Source: Bacteroidota bacterium (GTDB taxonomy: Bacteria > Bacteroidota > Bacteroidia > Flavobacteriales_D > JABDKJ01). From it: a stretch of DNA of 7,200 nucleotides. This document shows, one piece after another, positions 1 to 5,432 of this stretch (positions are counted from its first letter, which is position 1; each line of letters begins with the position of its first letter). Both the position numbers and the translations under genes were made by a program. Below the pieces are notes generated by a model. It saw nothing but the letters and a program-made list of their open reading frames with translations, searched no databases and was not told where the DNA came from. The stretch lies in NCBI GenBank assembly GCA_027621335.1, contig JAQCAN010000123.1, forward strand, positions 1 to 7,200, written 5' to 3'.

Positions 1-5
1 CATGA

Positions 6-524
6 TCAGTCTCTTTCAGGGATCAGGACGGTCATGTGGAACACATCACTATTGAACCATCCTTGGGCTTCGGCCTGCACTGCAATGGCCTTGCATCGAG
101 GCATGAATTCCTTTGTCAATCCATTTTCACGGATGAACTTCATGGCTTGTCCGAAGGAGTTCAGTATGCTTCTGTAGAAGCCCTCGCTTCCGATATAGTT
201 CTGTTTGCTGAAGCTCTGTGCCACCTCCATGTTGTATAGCATGAGATCGGCAGTGACATTTGGATCTACCCCCAATTGGATGAAATGTCGGATGTGGTCT
301 TGGGCTATGCTTCTTCGTTTTCGAGGACGTTTGCGCTTGAGGGGGAAATATTCATTGCTGACCTTCATTTTGGCCTCCTCGACCATCTTATGCTCCTTGG
401 GGTCGAACGCGAAGTCATAGAATTCCTTGACCTGTTTGAATCGGCCATAGAGGTCCAAGATCTGCTCTTCCAATTGTTCCTTATCCAGATCCTTCAAATA
501 GGTTCTTAGATCTCTCTTGGCCAT
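6..524 (-). CDS. DUF6155 family protein (function unknown)
   Basis: This 172-residue protein resembles the DUF6155 family, which I know mainly from Bacteroidota and which has no established function. It is soluble, with no signal peptide or membrane segment. The N-terminus (MAKRDLRTYLKDLDKEQLEE) and the following helical part (FDPKEHKMVEEAKMKVSNEY, residues about 41-60) are typical of the family. A very basic stretch rich in Lys and Arg (about residues 63-72) comes before a mostly helical C-terminal half containing QLGVDPNVTADLMLYNMEVA. The basic patch might bind nucleic acid, but that is a guess. The ATG start at 524-522 is well placed, 21 bases after the yqaE-like stop, or one base after that gene's stop if its apparent frameshift is repaired. 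It is the last complete gene of the minus-strand run. Its TGA at 8-6 is followed two bases later by an ATG at 3-1, so another coupled gene may follow outside the window. Confidence 0.85.
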   Translation of the reverse strand: MAKRDLRTYLKDLDKEQLEEQILDLYGRFKQVKEFYDFAFDPKEHKMVEEAKMKVSNEYFPLKRKRPRKRRSIAQDHIRHFIQLGVDPNVTADLMLYNMEVAQSFSKQNYIGSEGFYRSILNSFGQAMKFIRENGLTKEFMPRCKAIAVQAEAQGWFNSDVFHMTVLIPERD

Positions 525-525
525 T

Positions 526-548
526 TCAGTCCTTATTCAAGATGATCA
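526..548 (-). other. Probable one-base frameshift and remnant 3' end of the yqaE-like gene
   Basis: Directly after the in-frame TGA at 548-546, another frame reads TTG ATC ATC TTG AAT AAG GAC TGA (last T of the GCT codon reused). That is LIILNKD, the kind of tail expected after GVIAA in YqaE proteins. One extra T would join it to the gene. The repaired stop at 528-526 would lie one base before the ATG of the DUF6155 gene, a tight coupling typical of operons. No classical slippery heptamer is visible, so an indel is more likely than programmed frameshifting. Confidence 0.6.
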
Positions 549-677
549 AGCCGCGATAACTCCAGGAATCCAGCCCATTATGGTCAACATGAATACAATA
601 ACAATGCTCCCGCATCCTTTGTCAATAACGGCCAATGGTGGAAAGATGATAGATAGAATGACTCTCCAGATGCTCAT
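546..677 (-). CDS. YqaE/Pmp3 (UPF0057) family small membrane protein, C-terminus apparently frameshifted
   Basis: This 43-codon gene encodes a hydrophobic protein starting MSIWRVILSIIFPPLAVIDK and ending GWIPGVIAA. The features FPPLAV, the following DKGCG, and LTxxGWIPG are hallmarks of the YqaE/Pmp3 family (UPF0057), whose members are about 50 residues with two membrane helices. Here helix 1 is about residues 3-18 and helix 2 about 25-43. Yeast Pmp3 is linked to membrane potential and salt tolerance, and bacterial members are often stress-induced; the role here is unknown. The start ATG at 677-675 lies 27 bases after the stop of the upstream lipoprotein gene. Family members usually carry a few more residues after GVIAA. 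In this sequence a TGA (548-546) ends the frame early, but adding one T in the GCTTG context would extend it with LIILNKD to a TGA at 528-526. The loss is at the extreme C-terminus, so the protein may still work. The family call is strong; the true end is uncertain. Confidence 0.85.
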   Translation of the reverse strand: MSIWRVILSIIFPPLAVIDKGCGSIVIVFMLTIMGWIPGVIAA

Positions 678-704
678 AGTTCAGTTGGTTTTTCTCCTGC
701 AAGG

Positions 705-1499
705 TCAGTAATTATTAGATAGAGTATAGCTCAATCCAATATAAAGTGTCTCTGCCCTAGGGAAGATACGTGCATCTAGCATCCCTCCACATTGCAACCC
801 AATACCCATTCTATGCTCGAATTCGAGGTTCAATAAAAGCAGGTTGCTCCTAAAACCCTCTTTCTCGAAGTCGGTTCCTCGGGAGAAACCGAAGAGCATG
901 CTCTGACGATGTCCTTTCTCTGTGTAGTGATGCATGGCTGAGGCTAGGCCAAAAGAGTAATACCATTGATTCGCATTGATGGCCAGATTATAACGGTCCC
1001 TGCTGTCTTCGCCAGTCCTCAAGTAGTCCAGATAATCACCGAAACCCATACTTCCCGAAGCTTGGAGTTTGAGGATTTGGAAGCTCCAAGGGCCTTCCCT
1101 TTTGTCCAAGGAATAGGAGGTCCTCAAAAGAATATTGGAATGCCTGTAGGTATTCTCATCGTTGTCCCTCATCCTGCCAAACGTGTATGCCGAATTGAAG
1201 GCAAAGGAGTGCCTATCCTGGGCCCAGCTATAGCCTAGCTGAATGCCTTGCCCTCTATTCTCCTCGATCTCAGGATCGCGCTTGTGATGGTAATTCCCTC
1301 GATAGGTATAGGTCTGAATATCTATAAGATGAGCTCTTTGTACCATGCTATCCCTGACTATGGCATGCCGTGTGGGCATTGCATCCACATGAAGACTGGA
1401 AGGTGGCAGGTAACTCACACAGGAGCCCATTGAAAGACTGAATACAGCTAAGTATAGCCAGAGTGTAACGGCTTTACTATGTGGGGTTTGGAACGTCAA
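705..1499 (-). CDS. Putative outer-membrane lipoprotein with beta-barrel-like body (not recognised)
   Basis: I do not recognise a family for this 264-residue protein. The N-terminus has a basic/polar n-region (HSK, residues 7-9), a hydrophobic core (about 11-24) and a lipobox-like MGSC with Cys27, so it is probably a lipoprotein cleaved before Cys27; Met at -3 is unusual but tolerable. From about residue 85 on, it shows alternating polar/hydrophobic strands separated by short charged turns (for example IQLGYSW, HSFAFNSAYTF, WYYSFGLASAMHHY, SMLFGFSRG, LYIGLSYTL) and ends in an aromatic residue, SNNY. This pattern suggests a small outer-membrane beta-barrel or beta-sandwich. The start must be the TTG at 1499-1497, because an in-frame TAG lies seven codons upstream and the next ATG would remove the signal peptide. 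It lies 34 bases after the DUF2461 gene. A TACCTTTA box (1526-1519) in that gap could be a -7 element, but I see no well-spaced TTG. Confidence 0.75.
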   Translation of the reverse strand: MTFQTPHSKAVTLWLYLAVFSLSMGSCVSYLPPSSLHVDAMPTRHAIVRDSMVQRAHLIDIQTYTYRGNYHHKRDPEIEENRGQGIQLGYSWAQDRHSFAFNSAYTFGRMRDNDENTYRHSNILLRTSYSLDKREGPWSFQILKLQASGSMGFGDYLDYLRTGEDSRDRYNLAINANQWYYSFGLASAMHHYTEKGHRQSMLFGFSRGTDFEKEGFRSNLLLLNLEFEHRMGIGLQCGGMLDARIFPRAETLYIGLSYTLSNNY

Positions 1500-1533
1500 T
1501 CGTTGAGGCTTGATGTGCTAAAGGTAGTACCCG

Positions 1534-2196
1534 TCAATCTAAGGACATATTCAAATAGCCTATCAAAGGGTTCATGGATTTGAATGCCTCATTGCAGTGA
1601 TTCAAGAAACCTTCGGAACAGACCATCTCATCCGTGACCATATGCACTGCCGTAAAGCTCTTCAATTTGAGCAATTCGATATCAGGATGGTCGGCTTCGT
1701 AGTCACGTGGACTGTTTTTGAGACGCTCCCCTTGGATCTCTCCGAAATAGTTTTTGAAGTTTTTGCTCTTGAGGATCTTCTTCAAGGGGGCTGGATTATA
1801 GTGTATCTCTTGCCTTATAGCCTTCAGAAAAGGCCCTGGAGGCATGTAGGCACCTCCTGCAATCATGGACTGGCCAGGCTCCAAGTGCAGATAGTAGCCT
1901 GCTTTCGTTTCGTCCTTGTTCCCTGAATCGAGCCAAGCCCCAATATTGGTCTTATAAGGCCTTTTATCCTTAGAGAACCTCACATCCCTGTAGATCCGGA
2001 ATACACTCTTCTTAGGGATGACATCCACGAGGCTAGTGTCATACTTCAACATCAAAGGATGGAGGGCCTCCATGAAGGTCACTAGCTCATCCTGCGCCTT
2101 CGTGTATCTGCTTTTGTTCTTCTCGAACCAGTCTCGGTCATTATTCTTGCTGAGGTCCTTGAGGAATTTAAAAGTGTCTTTGGAGATGTATGCCAT
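1534..2196 (-). CDS. DUF2461 domain-containing protein
   Basis: This 220-residue protein is a full-length member of the DUF2461 / TIGR02453 family, widespread in bacteria and some fungi with no proven biochemical role. Family marks are visible in order: TFKFLKDLSKNNDRDWFEKN near the start (residues 8-27), the basic core FRIYRDVRFSKDKRPYKTN (about 66-84), the YYLHLEP and GGAYMPPGP segment (about 101-122), and a C-terminal SFTAVHMVTDE. No signal peptide or membrane segment is present, so it should be cytoplasmic. The ATG at 2196-2194 fits the usual family N-terminus. It is the first gene of the minus-strand run and is transcribed away from def across a region of roughly 116 bases. A TATTTTCA box at 2226-2219 is a weak promoter candidate. 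The family call is firm; a link of function to the other genes in the run is not established. Confidence 0.93.
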   Translation of the reverse strand: MAYISKDTFKFLKDLSKNNDRDWFEKNKSRYTKAQDELVTFMEALHPLMLKYDTSLVDVIPKKSVFRIYRDVRFSKDKRPYKTNIGAWLDSGNKDETKAGYYLHLEPGQSMIAGGAYMPPGPFLKAIRQEIHYNPAPLKKILKSKNFKNYFGEIQGERLKNSPRDYEADHPDIELLKLKSFTAVHMVTDEMVCSEGFLNHCNEAFKSMNPLIGYLNMSLD

Positions 2197-2218
2197 GGCA
2201 GATTAAGCTTTGCAGGGT

Positions 2219-2226
2219 TGAAAATA
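2219..2226 (-). promoter_or_regulatory. Possible -7 box for the minus-strand operon
   Basis: On the minus strand this reads TATTTTCA, close to the Bacteroidota -7 consensus TAnnTTTG, and ends 22 bases upstream of the DUF2461 start codon. No TTG -33 element is seen at 17-23 bases upstream; the closest is a TTA at 22 bases. Weak support. Confidence 0.3.
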
Positions 2227-2279
2227 GGGACTTGACGAGAAGTATAGCTAAGTGACATGTGCGACATAGATATATGCTG

Positions 2280-2287
2280 TATCTTCG
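2280..2287 (+). promoter_or_regulatory. Possible -7 box for def
   Basis: TATCTTCG matches the common flavobacterial form of the -7 element (TAnnTTTG with C at one position). It would place the transcript start near 2294, leaving an untranslated leader of about 20 bases before a TTG start at 2313. The -33 position has only GTG (2259-2261) 18 bases upstream, not TTG, so the call is tentative. Confidence 0.4.
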
Positions 2288-2312
2288 CGGTCTGTTAGCA
2301 AAAACGAGTGCT

Positions 2313-2894
2313 TTGATCCACCCCATTGTAGCGTATGGCGACCCGGTCCTCAAGAAGAGGGCAAAGGAAATAGAGTCCAGCTCTGAAGAGTTGAAGGCCT
2401 TGATCTTGGATATGTTCGAGACCATGTATGAGGCCAGTGGCGTAGGACTTGCGGCACCTCAGATCGGAAAGTCCATTCGCCTCTTTGTGGTGGACGCGAG
2501 TCCATTTGCAGAGGATGAGGAGATGGATGAAGAAGAAAGGACCTTCTTGGCCGACTTCAAAAGGGTCTTCATCAATGCAACTATTGAAGAGGAGTATGGC
2601 GAAGAATGGGACTTCGAGGAGGGCTGTCTGAGCATCCCTGATATACGAGAGAAGGTGACTCGAGAGTCAGAACTCAAGATTGTCTATCAAGATGAGAACT
2701 TCGAACCTAAAGAGGAGATCCTCACTGGTCTTGCTGCAAGAGTGATCCAGCATGAATATGACCATATAGAAGGTGTGTTATTCACCGACCGATTGAATCC
2801 CCTGCGCAGGAGATTGCTCAAAGGAAGATTGAGCGACATCTCCAGTGGAAAAGTGAAGGCCAAGTATAGAATGAGATTTCCTAAGAAGAAATGA
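2313..2894 (+). CDS. def: Peptide deformylase
   Basis: This enzyme removes the formyl group from the N-terminal Met of new proteins in the cytoplasm, using a divalent metal (usually iron). All three motifs are present: GVGLAAPQ (residues 43-50), EGCLSIP (Cys105 as metal ligand) and QHEYDHIEG (His147, His151 as ligands, Glu148 as catalytic base). The acidic insert between motifs 1 and 2 (DASPFAEDEEMDEEER) and the basic C-terminal tail are normal for Bacteroidota deformylases. The frame is open upstream, with GTG at 2259 and ATG at 2274. I prefer TTG at 2313 because it gives the usual start (M)IHPIVAYGDPVL, a usual length of 193 residues, and motif-1 Gln at position 50 as in Escherichia coli; it also fits the -7 box at 2280-2287. 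If the GTG is used the protein has 211 residues. The stop overlaps the next gene by four bases (ATGA), implying cotranscription. Family call near certain; start moderately sure. Confidence 0.97.
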   Translation: MIHPIVAYGDPVLKKRAKEIESSSEELKALILDMFETMYEASGVGLAAPQIGKSIRLFVVDASPFAEDEEMDEEERTFLADFKRVFINATIEEEYGEEWDFEEGCLSIPDIREKVTRESELKIVYQDENFEPKEEILTGLAARVIQHEYDHIEGVLFTDRLNPLRRRLLKGRLSDISSGKVKAKYRMRFPKKK

Positions 2895-3436
2895 GAAAGA
2901 GACTGATCCTAGTAGTGTGTGGAGTATTGACCTTGTTGGCCTGTGACCGATCCAAGACGGCTCAGGATAGCATTGCAGATATTGAAAGCATGGAGAAGAA
3001 GCTCTTCTCGACCATGGAAAGTCCCGATGATTCCTTGGCTGATGCCTTGATGACGGCTTATGAGGCTTTCAATACGGAGTTCAAAGAAAATGAGATGGCC
3101 CCTGAGTTCCTATTCAGAGCAGCTAACGTGGCACGTTCTTTCAACGAATATGACCGGGCATTGTCCTGTTATGAGACCATCCTTGCCGACCACCCTGAGT
3201 ATGAGAATATCATCGAGACGAAATTCTTGATTGCCTTCATGTATGATAATGACTTCAAGGACAAGGACAAGGCCGAGGAACTCTACAAGAAAATGGCTGC
3301 CGAGTACCCAAGGCATCTGTTCGGTAAAGAGGCTGCACAGCGATTGGAGACCTTGCATATGACGGACCAAGAGATGTTGGAACACTTCAAACGAAAGAAC
3401 GCCACCGTCTCAGACTCCGTTAGCGTGGTCGAATAA
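2891..3436 (+). CDS. Tetratricopeptide-repeat lipoprotein
   Basis: This 181-residue protein begins with a short lipoprotein signal: basic MRKR, a hydrophobic core, and the lipobox LLAC with Cys18 as the lipidated residue. A polar linker and a helical segment follow (about 28-66). Two TPR-like helix pairs are visible, about residues 71-104 (APEFLFRAANVARSFNEYDRA..., ending ILADHPEY) and about 107-142 (containing AEELYKKMAAEYP). TPR folds bind other proteins, so it may act as a periplasm-facing or outer-membrane scaffold; the partner is unknown. Its short length and the repeats resemble YbgF/BamD-like periplasmic TPR proteins, but I cannot assign it to either. The ATG overlaps the def stop in an ATGA, so it is probably translationally coupled to def. 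A gap of 61 bases separates it from the next gene. Confidence 0.87.
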   Translation: MRKRLILVVCGVLTLLACDRSKTAQDSIADIESMEKKLFSTMESPDDSLADALMTAYEAFNTEFKENEMAPEFLFRAANVARSFNEYDRALSCYETILADHPEYENIIETKFLIAFMYDNDFKDKDKAEELYKKMAAEYPRHLFGKEAAQRLETLHMTDQEMLEHFKRKNATVSDSVSVVE

Positions 3437-3449
3437 GAATGGGTATTCC

Positions 3450-3480
3450 TTGCCCTGAATCTTTTACAGCCGTACCTTCA
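3450..3480 (+). promoter_or_regulatory. Bacteroidota-type promoter before the transglutaminase-like pair
   Basis: TTG at 3450-3452 and TACCTTCA at 3473-3480 are separated by 20 bases, within the usual 17-23 for the Bacteroidota sigma-A consensus TTG-N-TAnnTTTG. It lies in the 61-base gap between the TPR lipoprotein and the first transglutaminase-like gene, the largest gap in the plus-strand run. The predicted start near 3486-3488 leaves a leader of only about ten bases before the ATG at 3498. Confidence 0.45.
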
Positions 3481-3496
3481 AGCGCTCAATTGCGCT
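3481..3496 (+). repeat. Short inverted repeat directly before a start codon
   Basis: Perfect five-base arms AGCGC (3481-3485) and GCGCT (3492-3496) flank a six-base loop, ending one base before the ATG at 3498. It is too short, and lacks a T-run, for a terminator. It may be chance, or a small operator or translation-affecting hairpin. Confidence 0.3.
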
Positions 3497-3497
3497 C

Positions 3498-5432
3498 ATG
3501 CTGCCATTTTTAACTTTCCTTCAAAAACGGCTCTTAAGCACACTATGCTTGACTGCGGTCATAACCCTCTCGGGAGACTTGGCCTCACAGTCTTTAGATC
3601 GTAGGATAGCCCTGCGGGCCTCATATCCAGATGAGGATTTCGTATTGACCAAGGTGCTTAAGGACTTCGAGCTATCTTACGACAAGAAGACTGGCCTTGT
3701 TCAAGCCAGCGAGACGACTGTCATGTCCTTCTTGAACCTCACTGATGAGTTCTTTTTCCATGTAGAACCTCTTTTCACAGATGAATTCACCGAACTGAAA
3801 TGGGTCAGACTGGATGGATTCAAGAAAACGCTTTCCCCTACCTCTTTTGAGATCGAAGGCATCTTTCACCATGACAGTCAAGTGGAACCAGTGAGAGTTT
3901 GGATGTTGAAGGACAGCGCAACGTCTAACCTCAGTTACGAGAAGATCCATAAGGATGTGAAATACCTGACCAAGGAGTTCATCAGTGATGAAGCACCTAT
4001 TGTGGAAAAACGATTGTCATTCCATTTCCCCTTGGATTGGGATGTGGAATTGCTGTCTTTCCATACAGATTCCTTTGATATCGAAATAGAGGAACGCGTT
4101 CAAGGCAAACTCAAAACCTTGGAAGTCATCGCCAAGGACCTCCCTTCATTCAAAGAGGAGCGAACGTCCAAAGGACTGGCCTTCTACGCCCCGCATATTC
4201 TGATATTGGTCAAATCTATGGGACCTGATGCTCAGGATGCTGGGCTCCTTTCATCGACAGATGACCTCTACCATTGGTATAAGAGTCTGGTCGATGACAT
4301 TGGGAATGACACACAGTCCATAAAGGAGCGTGCCGAAGCCATCACACAAGGTTGTGACGATCGACAGTGTGAGTTGAGAAGGCTTTTTTACTGGGTACAA
4401 GAGAATATCCGCTATATCGCCTTCGAGAATGGATTGGCCGGATTCAAACCTGAATCGTGTCAGAGTGTGCTTGGAAAACGTTACGGGGATTGCAAGGGAA
4501 TGGCCAATCTGCTTGCCGAGCTCTGTCGAAGTCAGGGTTTCGATGCTCGATTGACCTGGTTGGGCACCAGCTCCATTCCATATGACTATAGCATTCCATC
4601 TTTGGCTGTGGACAATCATATGGTGGTCACCGTTTTCGAGGAAGGCGAGATGCTCATCTTGGATGCCACAGAACAAGGCTTGGCCTTCGGTGACATTGCT
4701 GACCGTATCCAAGGGAGACCCGCAATGGTCGAGAATGGGGACAGCTACCTCTTGGTCGATGTACCTGAATCCAGCTATCATCGCAATGAGGAGTTCCTTA
4801 GAGTCACATTTTCTGTGAATCAAGCGACTTTGGAAGGAAACATGGATTATACCGCTAGTGGAGATAAGAAGAGCAGTATGTATTTCCTCTATCCCGATGG
4901 TGACCCCCTGAAGGAACAAGATGCTAAGAAAGACCATTTCAGCAGAGGGGATTCGGACATCAGTGTGGAGGTCATTGATACAGCGGACCCTTCTGTTCCT
5001 GAGGGAGTATTGAACTGGTGTGCGAGTTTTCAAGCCAAGAATCGGGTTAATCGATATGACAAGGAACTCTACCTGGATTGGGACTTGCATAAGAGCTACA
5101 AAGGCTATGGAAAACAGGATAATTACCTTTCCTCACTCCGAGGCGATCTGGATCTAGAGTCCAAGGTGCTCGATAGAGAGCTCTATCTCATTGCGCCCAT
5201 TGAAGGCTATTCCGTCAGCAAGGTGCCTGAGGACCTTCTGATCCAGGATGAATCCTTCTCGTTGAGAGTCGATTTTCAAGTGGAATCGGATGGTAGCATC
5301 TCTATTCAGAAAGAGCTGATCGTTCCTAGAACGAGCATACCCAATCAGAAAATTCCGCTTTGGAATTCGGCCTTGGGTCGCCTGCAAAAAGAAATCTATG
5401 ATAGGCCCATCATCTATACGTTGAGTCAGTGA
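3498..5432 (+). CDS. Exported DUF3857 / transglutaminase-like protein, triad intact
   Basis: This 644-residue protein has an N-terminal signal sequence (basic QKR at 9-11, hydrophobic 12-24, likely cleavage near residues 29-31) and no other clear membrane segment, so it is probably periplasmic or secreted. Residues about 55-240 form a beta-rich region like DUF3857. A transglutaminase-like core follows at about 285-395: WVQENIRY (299-306), GFKPE (315-319), RYGDCKGMANLLAELC with the nucleophile Cys332, VDNHMVV with His374, and LILDATEQ with Asp389. The rest (about 430-640) is beta-rich, like the C-terminal DUF3858-type region of these proteins. This Cys-His-Asp fold hydrolyses or transfers amide bonds, commonly as a peptidase in bacteria; the substrate is unknown. 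DUF3857/transglutaminase proteins of this size are common in Bacteroidota. The start is the ATG at 3498, behind a probable promoter. Its TGA overlaps the GTG of a related gene, so the two are probably made together. Confidence 0.93.
   Translation: MLPFLTFLQKRLLSTLCLTAVITLSGDLASQSLDRRIALRASYPDEDFVLTKVLKDFELSYDKKTGLVQASETTVMSFLNLTDEFFFHVEPLFTDEFTELKWVRLDGFKKTLSPTSFEIEGIFHHDSQVEPVRVWMLKDSATSNLSYEKIHKDVKYLTKEFISDEAPIVEKRLSFHFPLDWDVELLSFHTDSFDIEIEERVQGKLKTLEVIAKDLPSFKEERTSKGLAFYAPHILILVKSMGPDAQDAGLLSSTDDLYHWYKSLVDDIGNDTQSIKERAEAITQGCDDRQCELRRLFYWVQENIRYIAFENGLAGFKPESCQSVLGKRYGDCKGMANLLAELCRSQGFDARLTWLGTSSIPYDYSIPSLAVDNHMVVTVFEEGEMLILDATEQGLAFGDIADRIQGRPAMVENGDSYLLVDVPESSYHRNEEFLRVTFSVNQATLEGNMDYTASGDKKSSMYFLYPDGDPLKEQDAKKDHFSRGDSDISVEVIDTADPSVPEGVLNWCASFQAKNRVNRYDKELYLDWDLHKSYKGYGKQDNYLSSLRGDLDLESKVLDRELYLIAPIEGYSVSKVPEDLLIQDESFSLRVDFQVESDGSISIQKELIVPRTSIPNQKIPLWNSALGRLQKEIYDRPIIYTLSQ

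Noticed and set aside
1..3. ATG on the minus strand just after the DUF6155 stop
   Set aside because: Only the start codon would lie in the window, so a next gene cannot be supported.
36..509. Several plus-strand frames of 60-80 codons
   Set aside because: They overlap the DUF6155 gene on the opposite strand and have no coherent protein features.
546..552. Programmed frameshifting in the yqaE-like gene
   Set aside because: No heptameric slippery sequence or following structure is visible; a simple one-base indel explains it better.
3431..3452. Hairpin GAAT-GGGT-ATTC after the TPR lipoprotein stop as a terminator
   Set aside because: The stem is only four base pairs, AT-rich, and no T-run follows, so it cannot be called a terminator.
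4251..5090. Long minus-strand open frame of 279 codons inside the first transglutaminase-like gene
   Set aside because: It lies wholly antisense to a gene with recognised motifs and a full triad. Its translation shows no family features, so it is a shadow frame.
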